Shown here one piece after another: positions 34,480-43,637 of a stretch of 64,000 nucleotides of DNA. The position numbers and the translations under genes were made by a program. The stretch's first letter is position 1. Every line of letters begins with the position of its first letter. This DNA comes from Roseicyclus sp. (GTDB taxonomy: Bacteria; Pseudomonadota; Alphaproteobacteria; Rhodobacterales; Rhodobacteraceae): NCBI RefSeq assembly GCF_018402035.1, contig NZ_JAGYJN010000003.1, positions 186,001-250,000 on the forward strand, in the 5' to 3' direction. Below the pieces are notes generated by a model that worked only from the letters and a program-made list of their open reading frames with translations, searched no databases and had not been told where the DNA came from.

Positions 34480-34830
34480 ATGTCGAGTTTCTTGCCGCAA
34501 TCGGTGCGCGATGAATTGGCCGCGGCCCAGAAATCAGCCCGCCGCCGCCGCGCCACGCGGGTGGTGCATGTCGGTGATGAGGCCTATCCGATCCTCGAGA
34601 TGACCGAGGATGGGTTTTCGGTCGATAGCGCCGATGCGCCCCGGTTGCGGGGGTTGATCGATATCTATGACGGGGCGCGCCATCTGTATCAGGCGCTCAT
34701 CGTCGCCTCTGAGCAGCAGGGCGATCTGATGCGTTACGAGTTCAAGCGCAACACGGCCGCTGCCACATCGGCACCGCTTGATTTCGAGACGCTCGGTGAT
34801 CGCCCCGTGGCACTTTTGACGCAGCGCTGA
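34480..34830 (+). CDS. Conserved hypothetical protein, PilZ-like appearance
   Basis: A 116-aa soluble protein beginning SSFLPQSVRDELAAAQKSAR, with a basic patch (SARRRRATRVVHVGD) and a beta-rich middle (PILEMTEDGFSVDS, LRGLIDIYDGARHLYQALIV). I recall similar Rhodobacteraceae proteins without assigned function. The basic patch followed by a small beta domain resembles PilZ c-di-GMP receptors, but the canonical RxxxR and DxSxxG residues are not clear. The ATG has GGAT upstream. dgcA follows 58 bases later on the same strand. Confidence 0.7.
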   Translation: MSSFLPQSVRDELAAAQKSARRRRATRVVHVGDEAYPILEMTEDGFSVDSADAPRLRGLIDIYDGARHLYQALIVASEQQGDLMRYEFKRNTAAATSAPLDFETLGDRPVALLTQR

Positions 34831-34888
34831 TAGGCCTTGGCCATATGGCTGCGGGCGATGTGTCCGGGTCTGGATCGGTAGGGCCGCG

Positions 34889-35851
34889 ATGATCACCGTC
34901 ATCCCCGAAACCTTTGCGCTGTCCGAGGTGTTCACCATTGCCCGCGGATCGCGGCGCGAGGCACGGGTGCTTTGCGCCACCCTGCAACGCGATGGTCGAA
35001 CCGGGCGCGGTGAATGCGTGCCTTATGCCCGCTACGGCGAAAGCCATGACAGCGTCACGGCGCAGATTGCATCCCTGCCCGAAGCGGTGACGCGTACCCA
35101 GCTTCAAGCCCTTCTGCCACCCGGTGCGGCGCGCAACGCCGTTGATTGCGCCTTGTGGGATCTGGCCGCCAAACAGGCGGGCCGCAGGGTATGGCAATTG
35201 GCGGGCCTGTCGGAACCCGGCCCCATGATCACCGCCTTTACCCTCTCACTTGCAGCACCCGGGGTGATGCGCGCCGCCGCCGCGCGCCATGCCCATCGCC
35301 CGCTTTTGAAGATCAAGCTTGGTACGCCCGATGACATGCCACGGCTCGAGGCGGTGCGCGCAGGCGCGCCCAAGGCGCGGATCATCGTGGATGCAAATGA
35401 AGGATGGACGGCCGAGGTCTATGCCGATCTGGCCCCGCATCTTTTGCGTCTGGGGGTGGAGATGGTCGAGCAACCCCTGCCCGCCGATGCCGATGACATG
35501 CTGGCCGAGATTGCACGGCCCTTGCCCGTCTGTGCCGATGAAAGCTGTCATGACCGCGAAAGCCTGCCGGCGCTTCAGGGCAAATATGACATGGTCAACA
35601 TCAAGCTCGACAAAACCGGCGGGCTGACCGAGGCGCTGGCGCTGCGCGATGCGGCGCGGGCGATGGGCTTTGGCGTGATGGTCGGTTGCATGGTCGGAAG
35701 CTCGCTTGCCATGGCCCCCGCCGTGCTTGTGGCGCAAGGTGCAACCATCGTGGATCTTGACGGGCCGCTTTTGCTGGCAGAAGACCGGGCAACGCCTTTG
35801 GAATACGACGCCGCCTTGGTGCATCCACCGCGGCCAGAACTTTGGGGATGA
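34889..35851 (+). CDS. dgcA: Dipeptide epimerase (L-Ala-D/L-Glu epimerase, enolase superfamily)
   Basis: A 320-aa muconate-lactonising-type enzyme that epimerises L-Ala-D-Glu from murein turnover so that it can be degraded. Seen: the KxK acid/base motif LLKIKLG, metal ligands in IIVDANEGW, MVEQPL and VCADESCHD, and the second acid/base lysine in VNIKLDKTGG, in enolase-superfamily order. The next gene, 7 bases on, is a D-amino acid aminotransferase, which supports a role in peptidoglycan-derived D-amino acid use. Confidence 0.9.
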   Translation: MITVIPETFALSEVFTIARGSRREARVLCATLQRDGRTGRGECVPYARYGESHDSVTAQIASLPEAVTRTQLQALLPPGAARNAVDCALWDLAAKQAGRRVWQLAGLSEPGPMITAFTLSLAAPGVMRAAAARHAHRPLLKIKLGTPDDMPRLEAVRAGAPKARIIVDANEGWTAEVYADLAPHLLRLGVEMVEQPLPADADDMLAEIARPLPVCADESCHDRESLPALQGKYDMVNIKLDKTGGLTEALALRDAARAMGFGVMVGCMVGSSLAMAPAVLVAQGATIVDLDGPLLLAEDRATPLEYDAALVHPPRPELWG

Positions 35852-35858
35852 GACCGCG

Positions 35859-36713
35859 ATGACGCGCATTGTTTACGTGAACGGAGATTACCTGCCCGAA
35901 ACCGAGGCGAAGGTGTCGATTTTCGACCGTGGTTTCCTTTTCGCCGATGGCGTTTATGAGGTGACCAGCATTCTGGGCGGCAAGCTGATCGATTTCGCGG
36001 GTCACGCCAAGCGCCTGCAACGTTCGCTGGATGAGTTGGCGATGGCCAACCCCGTGACCGAGGATGAATTGCTCGCCATTCACCGCGAATTGGTGCGGCT
36101 GAACGAAATCGACGAAGGTTTGATCTATCTGCAGATCACGCGCGGTGCCGCGGATCGCGATTTCGCCTATCCCAAGGATGCAACGCCGACCATCGTTCTG
36201 TTCACCCAATCCAAGCCCGGGCTGGCCGAAAACCCCTTGGCCCGCACGGGGATGAAGGTCATCTCGATTGAGGATCAGCGCTGGGGGCGGCGCGATATCA
36301 AGACGGTGCAGCTGCTTTACCCGTCGATGGGCAAGATGATGGCCAAGGCGGCGGGGGCTGATGATGCCTGGATGGTCGAAGATGGCCATGTGACCGAAGG
36401 CACATCGAACAACGCCTATATCGTCAAGGGCAACACCATCGTCACCCGGCATCTTGGCAACGAGATCTTGCACGGGATCACCCGCGCCGCCGTGCTGCGG
36501 TTCGCGCGCGAGGCGCAGATGGTGGTCGAGGAACGCCCCTTTAGCGTCGCTGAGGCCAAGGCGGCGGATGAGGCGTTCATCACCTCTGCCTCGGCCTTTG
36601 TGATGCCGGTGGTCGAGATGGATGGCCAGCCCATCGGTGCGGGCAAGCCGGGCAATGTCACCGCGCGTCTGCGCGAGATCTATCTTGATGAAATGCGCAA
36701 GGCGGCGGTGTAA
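35859..36713 (+). CDS. dat: D-amino-acid transaminase (fold IV PLP enzyme)
   Basis: A 284-aa class IV aminotransferase. Seen: YVNGDYLPETEAKVSIFDRG and FLFADGVYEV at the N-terminus, the PLP lysine in RRDIKTVQLLYPSMGK, EGTSNNAYIVKG, and LHGITRAAVL before the cofactor-binding loop. These favour D-alanine aminotransferase over branched-chain IlvE. It lies 7 bases after dgcA and probably works on D-Glu/D-Ala exchange. The frame extends upstream inside dgcA, but ATG 35859 fits the family start. Confidence 0.9.
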   Translation: MTRIVYVNGDYLPETEAKVSIFDRGFLFADGVYEVTSILGGKLIDFAGHAKRLQRSLDELAMANPVTEDELLAIHRELVRLNEIDEGLIYLQITRGAADRDFAYPKDATPTIVLFTQSKPGLAENPLARTGMKVISIEDQRWGRRDIKTVQLLYPSMGKMMAKAAGADDAWMVEDGHVTEGTSNNAYIVKGNTIVTRHLGNEILHGITRAAVLRFAREAQMVVEERPFSVAEAKAADEAFITSASAFVMPVVEMDGQPIGAGKPGNVTARLREIYLDEMRKAAV

Positions 36714-36754
36714 CCCGCCGCCTTGCCAAGAAAGGCCAGGCCGCCCATCGGCCC

Positions 36755-36769
36755 AAGGCGCTGCGCCTT
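36755..36769. terminator. Short hairpin between the converging dat and RTX genes
   Basis: AAGGCG-CTG-CGCCTT forms a 6-bp stem 41 bases after dat and 16 bases before the end of the RTX gene. There is no T-run. A weak bidirectional terminator is possible. Confidence 0.3.
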
Positions 36770-36784
36770 AGAACGCGACACGCT

Positions 36785-38185
36785 CTAGCTGGGGATGGTC
36801 GTGATGCTTGCGCTCAGCGCAGGGGATAGGCTGTTTGCTTGCAGAACCACGAACACCGTGCCGTTCACAAGCACCTCGACATCGGTGCCATTCGCCGCCG
36901 CTTGTAGGGTCAGCGTGGGTATCGTCGGCGTCTGCCCCTCAATGGTCGTGTCGATTGTCAGCCTGTCGAGCGCCGGATCGAAATCGGTGATCACGGCGGG
37001 CGATGCCGCGGACCCAAAGGCGCTGGCGATGGTGATACTGTCGGCCCCATCGCCGCCGGTGATCGTGGCGTTCAGATCGCCGATGATCGTGTCGTCGCCA
37101 AGGCCACCATCGATGATCGAGCCCAGCGTCACGCCCGCACCTGGTGCGGTAAGCGCGGTGATCAGATCGTCGCCTGCGAAGCCAAAGATTGTGTCGCCGA
37201 TCCCGTCAGTTGTCAGCGTGTCATCGCCGGCACCACCGATCAGGCGATCACTTCCTGAAAGATCGATCAAGAGATCTGCACCATCGCCGCCAAGAAGTGT
37301 GTCATCATCCATCCCGCCGGTCAGGGTGTCGTTGCCGTCGCCGCCATCAAGGTAGTCGTTGCCATTGCCGCCTTGCAGGCGGTCACCCTGTTCACCGCCC
37401 AGCAAGGTATCATCGCCAGTTCCCCCATCGAGGAAATCGGCACCGACGCCGCCCACGAGTAGGTCATTACCCGCCTCGCCGCGCAGGTGGTCAGCGCCCG
37501 CTTGGCCAAAAAGCTGGTCATCGCCGTCGCCGCCGCGCAGCGTGTCTTCGCCATTGCCGCCGTTGAGCGTATCCTTGCCAGCGCCACCAAGCAGGCGATC
37601 ATCGCCATCACCGCCGTTGAGCAGGTCATTCCCGCCGCCACCGATCAAGGTGTCGTTGCCTGCCTCACCATACAGGCTGTCGGCACCGAAACCGCCATCA
37701 AGACTGTCATCGCCGCCGCCGCCGAACAGCTTATCGGCACCGATGCCACCAAAGAATCTGTCATTGGCGGTGCCGCCTTCCATCGTGTCATCGCCTGCGC
37801 CGCCATAAGCCGTGGCGCGGGCGGTTTCGACGGAAAGTTCGTCATTGCCCATGCCCAGATAGGCCAGCAGCGTGCCGCTCTCCATGGCGACGGTATCATC
37901 ACCCGCGTCGCCATAGATCGTCGCTTGGCCATGTTGGACAAAGGCGCCATCATTGCCATCGCCCAAGCGGATGAGCAGGTTCTGTTGGCCAAAGGCGGCG
38001 ATCGTATCGTCACCTGCCAAAGCGTTGATCGTGCCCAGATCGCTGGTGTTCAAGATGAGCTGGTCGTCATTCGGCGTCAGGTTGCGGGTGTCGTTGCCGG
38101 CCTGATCATCTTTGTCGTCACTGCTATCGAAAATTGGCGTCAGCGACAGCCCGGCGAGGAGCATGAATATCCAACCCAACATCAC
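36785..38185 (-). CDS. RTX calcium-binding repeat protein with N-terminal membrane segment
   Basis: A 466-aa protein. The N-terminus has a short hydrophobic segment ([18 protein letters not shown]) and an acidic linker ([12 protein letters not shown]). From about residue 55 it is made of RTX-type nonamers, densest at about 125-325 ([41 protein letters not shown]). The C-terminal domain ([16 protein letters not shown]) is the usual end domain of such proteins. Function is unknown; a calcium-binding secreted or surface-held protein is likely. It has a 253-base AT-rich upstream region. Confidence 0.85.
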   Translation of the reverse strand: MMLGWIFMLLAGLSLTPIFDSSDDKDDQAGNDTRNLTPNDDQLILNTSDLGTINALAGDDTIAAFGQQNLLIRLGDGNDGAFVQHGQATIYGDAGDDTVAMESGTLLAYLGMGNDELSVETARATAYGGAGDDTMEGGTANDRFFGGIGADKLFGGGGDDSLDGGFGADSLYGEAGNDTLIGGGGNDLLNGGDGDDRLLGGAGKDTLNGGNGEDTLRGGDGDDQLFGQAGADHLRGEAGNDLLVGGVGADFLDGGTGDDTLLGGEQGDRLQGGNGNDYLDGGDGNDTLTGGMDDDTLLGGDGADLLIDLSGSDRLIGGAGDDTLTTDGIGDTIFGFAGDDLITALTAPGAGVTLGSIIDGGLGDDTIIGDLNATITGGDGADSITIASAFGSAASPAVITDFDPALDRLTIDTTIEGQTPTIPTLTLQAAANGTDVEVLVNGTVFVVLQANSLSPALSASITTIPS

Positions 38186-38438
38186 ATCATCCTTTTACTC
38201 GTTACGCGGAACAGCCCCAAACCGGGATACTTAACATCTCGCAATATCTATTTCCGCATCGGTTGGGATTGCCCAAAGCGACGCGGAAAACCAAACGCGA
38301 TTCGTGAAAAACGTTAACAGGTCTTTGGCCCTTACGAAAAGTAGCAAAATTGTGGCTAAATTACAGAAAAATCATCAATTTTCAGATTTGGCTGTGATTG
38401 TCTTTGCGGTGTGGACAATCAGCGACCTGACATATGTG
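38186..38438. other. AT-rich upstream region of the second RTX gene
   Basis: This 253-base spacer is markedly AT-rich and contains several A/T runs and two GTTAAC/TTAAC words. It probably holds the RTX promoter, but I cannot pick a single -35/-10 pair. At its imuB end an inverted repeat, CTGACA-TATG-TGTCAG (38427-38442), spans the imuB stop and may be a weak terminator or an operator. Confidence 0.4.
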
Positions 38439-40134
38439 TCAGCCAAAATCGCCTTGCGCGAACCAGCCGCCTGACATGCTGGCCCCATGGGCGTAGAAGA
38501 GCCAGATACGCGGACCTTGCGCAGTGGTCACGCGCCAATAGTCGCGCACGCCCGAGCGCCATTGCGGATCATCGAGCCACCATTCCGGCGCAATCCGTTC
38601 GGGGCCATGGGCGGCGCTGACCTCGAAGTTGCGCCCACGCCAGCGGAATTGCAGCGGCGGTTCGGGCGTGTCGGCGGCGGTGACGGGTTCGGGGCGAAAC
38701 AGCGTCAGGGGGCGGGGCCGATCTGTGGCGGGCCAATCTGTCGCCGGATGGCTATAGGCCGCGGCCTGTGTCGTCGTGGTCTTCTCGGGGATATGGCTGT
38801 CGGCGGGGTGTTCGCGGGTGATGCGGTCCAGCCCGACGCGCGCACCGATACGCGCGATCAGATCATCGAGGGCTTGGCCGGGCGCGCGGGCGCTCTGTGC
38901 CTTAAGCTGCGCCTCGGCGGCGACGGCCCAGCCACCCTTGTGTTCGGTGCTGTGCAAGGGTTCGCTGACCGTTGCCACCAGCCGCAACACATCAAAGCCA
39001 AAGCCCGCCGCAACCCCGCCCAGCTTCAGCGCGAAAAGCGCGCGCAGGCTGTCGGGCCGGTCGGTGGGGCGGGCCAGCCCGATCTCGATACGCTCAGCGC
39101 CGCCTTCGGCGCGGATCATCTCGAGCCGGAGCCTCCGCGCGCCGCGCCCACGGGCGCGGAGCTTGTCGCACAGAACCGGCAAAAGCCGGTCGAGACCGGC
39201 AAGGATATCGGCCTCAAGCCCGATGGGTTCGGGCAGGCTGAGCCTTGCGGCGAAATGCAGTGGCGCACCGGCCGGGGAAATCGGTTCCGGCTCGACCCCC
39301 AGCGCTTGATCCAGACGGCGCACCAGATCTTGGCCAAAGCGCCGGGCCAGCCCCGCGCGCGGCATGCCCCAAAGATCGCCGATGCGGCGCAACCCCAGCC
39401 GGGCCAACCCCTCGGCGGTGGCGGGGGGCACGCGCAGCGCCGCGATGGGCAAGCTGGCCAGCGATTGCCGCAAGCCGCCGGGGGGCGAGATGCGCGCAAC
39501 ACCCCCTTGGGGCGCGCTGTGTCGCTGGGGCGCGGCGCCGCCCTTGACCCAGTGGCGCTTTTGCGCGCGTGAGCGGGTGGCGCGCGCCTCTTGATCGATG
39601 GCGTCACCGCTGCGGGGGCGCTGTGCCGCCGCCGCCCGCATAGCGCGCCAAGGCCCAAGCCGCACCGGGGGTATCGGCGATGGCCGCGCAAAGGCTGAAG
39701 CCAAGATCGGCGCAATCGTCATGGATTTGCGCAAACAGCGCCGCCTCGCCGCCGAAAAGATGCGCGCAGCCGGTCAGGTCGATCAGCAGCGCATCATCCC
39801 CTTCCTCGGCCACCCACGGGCTAAAGCGGCCCGCCCAGCGACGCAGCGCCGCCAAGAGTTGTGCCGCGCGATCAGGATCGGCGGGGCGGGTGACCAGATC
39901 GGGGCAAAGCGTCAAGGCCTCGGCCAGCGCTTGGCCGCGCGACAGGCCGCGCGCGCTGGCCGCAAGGCTCAGCGATGTGATTTGGCGCAGATTGCCAAGC
40001 TCGCCCACCACGGCAAGCGGCGCCTCGCTCAAGCCCGGCGCAGCGCGCAGCACATCTTCGGCTGCCAGCCGGGGAAACCACAGCGACAAGATCCGCCGAT
40101 GGGCGGCGCGGGTCGGGTGTGTGGGGGTGATCAT
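38439..40134 (-). pseudogene. imuB: ImuB (DNA polymerase Y family mutasome protein), split by a frameshift
   Basis: The first frame (ATG 40134) gives RRILSLWFPRLAAEDVLRAA, ADTPGAAWALARYAGGGG and then stops at 39604. The rest of ImuB continues one base out of frame: AKRHW-type segment RAQKRHWVKGG, then ATAEGLARLGLRRIGDLWGM and LARRFGQDLVRRLDQALG, to the native-looking C-terminus at 38439. The shift fits one extra base in the run of five G at 39614-39618 (five C on the coding strand). ImuB is a catalytically inactive hub that joins DnaE2 to the beta clamp. It is probably inactive here unless the shift is a sequencing error. No imuA is adjacent. Confidence 0.85.
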
Positions 40135-40153
40135 GGCGCGGATGGTCCAAAAT

Positions 40154-40168
40154 GTTCGTGTTTTGTTC
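40154..40168 (-). promoter_or_regulatory. LexA (SOS) operator upstream of imuB
   Basis: A perfect alphaproteobacterial SOS box, GAAC-AAAACAC-GAAC on the gene's strand, 19 bases ahead of the imuB ATG. The direct repeat with 7-base spacing is the known LexA target in Rhodobacter relatives. It shows that the broken imuB still carries its SOS control. Confidence 0.9.
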
Positions 40169-40220
40169 CAAGCTAAGCCAAGGGGTATGAGGAGTCGAGT
40201 CCGCCCCGCTCAGCCAGTTT

Positions 40221-40508
40221 TCACAAGAACAGCGACACGTTGTTGCGCAAGACGATCTCGAGCACGTAAAGCCCCAAGATCACGATCAGCGGTGCCAGAT
40301 CGAGCCCGCCCATCGCAGGCAGGCGGCGGCGGATCGGGGCATAGACCGGCTCGACCAAGCGGTTTATGCCATACCAGATCTGCGCCACGACCGGCTGACG
40401 CAGGTTCAGCACCCCGAAATTGATCAGCCAGCTCATGATGATATGCACGAGGATGATCATGAAGGCGACGTTGATCAAAAGCATGAGGATCTGGAAAAGC
40501 GAGGTCAT
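40221..40508 (-). CDS. YggT family integral membrane protein
   Basis: A 95-aa protein with two hydrophobic segments (ILMLLINVAFMIILVHIIMS and LAPLIVILGLYVLEIVL) and the YggT loop NRLVEPVYAPIRRRLPAMGG between them. Family members are linked to osmotic stress and membrane-protein assembly, without a firm biochemical role. It lies upstream of imuB on the same strand, but the LexA box between them suggests separate transcription. Confidence 0.9.
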   Translation of the reverse strand: MTSLFQILMLLINVAFMIILVHIIMSWLINFGVLNLRQPVVAQIWYGINRLVEPVYAPIRRRLPAMGGLDLAPLIVILGLYVLEIVLRNNVSLFL

Positions 40509-40580
40509 GGGCGCGGTATCCTTGGCTGATGCGTCTTTGCCAAATAGTCGGGTGCGGCGCGTGGCGCAAGCATATGCCCC

Positions 40581-40680
40581 CGTCGCCAGAGGCGACGAAC
40601 CTTGAGTTAAGGGGGCTCTGCCCCGCCGCGCCCTTTGGGCGCGCCTCCCCCGGGATATTTTCGAAACGAAGAAGCAAGGG
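40581..40680. repeat. REP-like intergenic hairpin element of Rhodobacteraceae type
   Basis: Two hairpins lie side by side: CGTCGCC-AGA-GGCGACG (40581-40597) and CGCGCCC-TTT-GGGCGCG (40627-40643). The second is nested between GGGGG (40611-40615) and CCCCC (40647-40651). It is followed by GGGATATTTTCGAAACGAAG. I recall the pattern GGGGGCTCTGCCCC...CTCCCCCGGGATATTT as a dispersed repeat in many Rhodobacteraceae genomes. It may terminate transcripts; its wider copy number cannot be judged here. Confidence 0.65.
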
Positions 40681-40740
40681 ACGGTGTGCTGACGCGAGGG
40701 CGGGGTTGACGGCTGGCGCGCGCTGGGGTTTGGCGGGGGG

Positions 40741-41289
40741 ATGTATCCTTATCTGCGCCTTGCCTCAGTGATGATGACCGAACGTGCCAAGCCGCGTTTG
40801 GGATTGTTTGACGATCACACAATGGCGATGCGGTGCTTGCCCAATGATCTCGACGGGTTTTTCGAGATGAACAATGGGCGCATCTTGACGCTTTACGATC
40901 TGGGACGGTTCGCGCTTTCGGTCAGGATCGGCCTGTGGGATGTGCTGCGGCGTGAAGGCTGGGGGCTGGTGGTGGCGGGTGCCTCAGTACGCTACCGGGC
41001 GCGGATCACAGGGTTGCAGCGCTTTTCATTGCAGACGCGGCTGTTGGGCTGGGACGGGCGGTTCTTTTACATCGAGCAGGGCATGTGGCGCGGTGCGACA
41101 TGCTGCAACCATGCGCTGTTGCGCACTGGGATCACGCAAGGCGGGCGGCTTGCGCCTGTCGCAGATGTGGCGCGCGCCATGGGCCATGCGGGTCAATCGC
41201 CCGCTTTGCCCGATTGGGTGGCAGGCTGGGTCGAGGCCGATCACACGCGCCCATGGCCACCGATGCAAAATGGCCCATCAAGCCCATAG
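40741..41289 (+). CDS. Acyl-CoA thioesterase-like (hotdog fold) protein
   Basis: A 182-aa protein with a 4HBT/THEM6-like hotdog pattern: DLDGFFEMNNGRILTLYDLG, ASVRYRARITGLQRFSLQTR and GWDGRFFYIEQGMW. It is likely a thioesterase acting on acyl-CoA or a related thioester; the substrate is unknown. The start is uncertain: ATG 40741 has no clear ribosome site, and ATGs at 40771 and 40774 are alternatives. It heads a same-strand run with an MFS transporter and mepA. Confidence 0.75.
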   Translation: MYPYLRLASVMMTERAKPRLGLFDDHTMAMRCLPNDLDGFFEMNNGRILTLYDLGRFALSVRIGLWDVLRREGWGLVVAGASVRYRARITGLQRFSLQTRLLGWDGRFFYIEQGMWRGATCCNHALLRTGITQGGRLAPVADVARAMGHAGQSPALPDWVAGWVEADHTRPWPPMQNGPSSP

Positions 41290-41322
41290 ACAAATCATAA
41301 GTTGATAGCGGAAGCTGCGCGC

Positions 41323-42720
41323 ATGAGCATTGCCGTATCCGAGCCATCCGCCCTGTCGCACCAGAGCGCCCGCCGCCGTATCTGGGGCTGGTGGGCTTTT
41401 GACTGGGCAAGCCAGCCTTATTTCACGCTGTGCCTGACCTTTATCTTTGGCCCTTATTTCGCGGCTGTCGCGACCGAGAGTTTCATGGCGCAGGGCTTGG
41501 CCGAACAGGTGGCCGATGCGCGGGCGCAAAGCCTATGGTCACTGGGCCAGACGGTAGCGGGCGTGATCATCGCGCTCTGTGCGCCGATCCTTGGGGCATT
41601 TGCCGATAACACCGGGCGGCGGATGCCGTGGATTGTACTGTTCTCGGCCTTCTACGTGCTAGGTGCGCTGGGGATCTGGGTGCTTTTGCCGGATGGCTCT
41701 TATCTGGTGATGGCGCTGGTGGCCTTTGGGATCGGGTTGATCGGGGCGGAGTTTACGACGATTTTCACCAACTCCATGTTGCCCGAGCTGGGCGATGACA
41801 GCGCCATCGGCAAGCTTTCGGGCAATGGATTCGCTTGGGGCTATTTGGGCGGTGTGCTGGCCCTGTTCATCATGCTGATCTTTTTCGCCGAGGGCGAAAG
41901 CGGCAAGACCTTTGTCGGGCTTTCACCCGCGCTGGGCCTTGATCCCGAGATGCGAGAAGGCACGCGGTTTGTCGGGCCATTTACGGCGATCTGGTATCTC
42001 GTCTTCATGATCCCGTTTTTCTTCTGGATGCGCGAAGTGCCGCGTCCGGCCACCCATGGGCGGTTCGGCGCGGCATTGTCAGAGCTATGGGGCACGGTGA
42101 AATCCCTGCCAAAGCGGACAAGCCTTTTTGCCTATCTCGGCTCGTCGATGTTCTACCGCGATGCGTTGAACGCACTTTACGGGTTCGGCGGCACCTATGC
42201 GGTGTTGGTGCTGAACTGGTCTGTGACGCAGGTGGGGGTTTTCGGGATCGTGGGGGCCATCACGGCGGCTGTGGCGACATGGATCGGTGGCAAGCTTGAC
42301 GCAAGGCTGGGTCCAAAGCCCGTGATCATCGGTAGCATCCTTGTGCTGATCGCGGTCTGTGGCGTGGTCGTTGGAATGACCCGCGAAAGCCTTTGGGGTA
42401 TCGCGCTGGTCGAAGGATCGGCCGTGCCGGATATCACTTTTTATATTTGTGGCGCGCTGATCGGTGGCGCGGGCGGCGTGCTGCAATCGGCCTCGCGCTC
42501 GATGATGTGCCGCCATGCCACGGCGGGCCGCCCGACCGAAGCCTTTGGGCTATACGCGCTGTCGGGCAAGGCGACAGCGTTTTTGGGGCCGGCGCTGATC
42601 GGGGTGACGACCTATCTTACGGAAAGTGCGCGGCTGGGGATGATCCCCTTGATCGGGTTGTTCGTGCTGGGCCTGATCTTGATCATCTGGGTCCGCGCCG
42701 AGGGTGAGGTGCGGGGGTGA
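41323..42720 (+). CDS. MFS transporter of the UMF1 family
   Basis: A 465-aa membrane protein with about 12 hydrophobic segments. The start RRRIWGWWAFDWASQPYFT and CAPILGAFADNTGRRMPW are typical of the UMF1/Atg22-like group. The substrate is unknown; some members export amino acids or peptides. ATG 41323 is chosen over TTG 41302. Its stop overlaps the GTG of mepA (GTGA), so the two are co-translated, which may point to a role in handling cell-wall fragments. Confidence 0.88.
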   Translation: MSIAVSEPSALSHQSARRRIWGWWAFDWASQPYFTLCLTFIFGPYFAAVATESFMAQGLAEQVADARAQSLWSLGQTVAGVIIALCAPILGAFADNTGRRMPWIVLFSAFYVLGALGIWVLLPDGSYLVMALVAFGIGLIGAEFTTIFTNSMLPELGDDSAIGKLSGNGFAWGYLGGVLALFIMLIFFAEGESGKTFVGLSPALGLDPEMREGTRFVGPFTAIWYLVFMIPFFFWMREVPRPATHGRFGAALSELWGTVKSLPKRTSLFAYLGSSMFYRDALNALYGFGGTYAVLVLNWSVTQVGVFGIVGAITAAVATWIGGKLDARLGPKPVIIGSILVLIAVCGVVVGMTRESLWGIALVEGSAVPDITFYICGALIGGAGGVLQSASRSMMCRHATAGRPTEAFGLYALSGKATAFLGPALIGVTTYLTESARLGMIPLIGLFVLGLILIIWVRAEGEVRG

Positions 42721-43637
42721 GACCGCGTTTGCCCATGCGGGCCGGTTTGGCCGTCTTGAGCGTTTTGGCGGTGATGTCTTGCAGCCCCACGGAACAAGAA
42801 AGCCCAAGCTTGCCGCCGCTCGACGCCACGCTGTCGGGGCAGGAAGCACGGCTTTTGTTTGGTGCCGCGCAGGGCCCCGACGCGGGACCAAGTGCTGTCG
42901 TCGGCGGCTATGCGCGGGGCTGTCTGGCAGGCGGTGCGCGCCTGCCCGAAACGGGGCCCACATGGGCCGCGATGCGGCTGTCGCGCAACCGCAACTGGGG
43001 CCATCCCGAATTGGTTGATTTCGTGCAGGATTTCTCGGCCCGGGTGGCCGAACAGACTTCGTGGCGGGGGCTTTATGTCGGCGATCTGACCCAGCCGCGC
43101 GGCGGGCCGATGCTGTCGGGGCATGTGAGCCACCAATCGGGGCTTGATGCCGATATCTGGATGTTGCCGCCCACACGGTTCGACCTTTCGGCGGCTGAGC
43201 GCGAAAACCTGTCGTCGATCTCGACCCGGTCGGCGGGCGGGGCGCGGGTGGGCGAAAACTGGACGCCCACGCATATGGAGGTGATGCGGCTGGCCGCGAC
43301 CGACCCGCGTGTGGCGCGGATTTTCGTCTTTACCGGGGCCAAGGTCTGGATGTGCGACAATGCCACGGGCGACAGGGATTGGTTGCGGAAAATCCGCCCC
43401 GCCGTGGGGCATCACTACCATTTCCACGTGCGGCTGCATTGCCCCGCTGGTTCGCCGCACTGCGAGGCGCAAGATGAGATGCCCCCCGGCGATGGCTGTG
43501 ATGAAGCGCGCGCGCGGGCCGAACTGATCCTGAACCCGCCGCCGCCCGACCCAAACTACGTGCCGCCGCCGCCGCGCCCGCCGATGACGCTGGCCGATCT
43601 GCCGCGCCAATGTGCGGCGCTTTTGGGCGATCTTTAG
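42717..43637 (+). CDS. mepA: Penicillin-insensitive murein endopeptidase
   Basis: A 306-aa exported zinc endopeptidase that cleaves D-Ala-mDAP cross-links. Seen: a signal peptide ending at a possible lipobox (LAVMSC), LSRNRNWGHPELVDF, the metal-binding SHQSGLDADIW and the late HHYHFHVRLHCP, the LAS-type motifs of MepA. The C-terminal tail is proline-rich. It starts with GTG in a GTGA overlap and ends tail-to-tail with the LOG-family gene over four bases. Confidence 0.92.
   Translation: MRPRLPMRAGLAVLSVLAVMSCSPTEQESPSLPPLDATLSGQEARLLFGAAQGPDAGPSAVVGGYARGCLAGGARLPETGPTWAAMRLSRNRNWGHPELVDFVQDFSARVAEQTSWRGLYVGDLTQPRGGPMLSGHVSHQSGLDADIWMLPPTRFDLSAAERENLSSISTRSAGGARVGENWTPTHMEVMRLAATDPRVARIFVFTGAKVWMCDNATGDRDWLRKIRPAVGHHYHFHVRLHCPAGSPHCEAQDEMPPGDGCDEARARAELILNPPPPDPNYVPPPPRPPMTLADLPRQCAALLGDL

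Noticed and set aside
37487..38317. A 276-codon plus-strand frame opposite the second RTX gene
   Set aside because: Same reason: an antisense image of RTX repeats running into an AT-rich spacer.
39604..39660. Programmed +1/-1 frameshifting to make full-length ImuB
   Set aside because: The run of five G/C is short, and no slippery heptamer or adjacent stimulatory structure stands out; a plain mutation or sequencing error is simpler.
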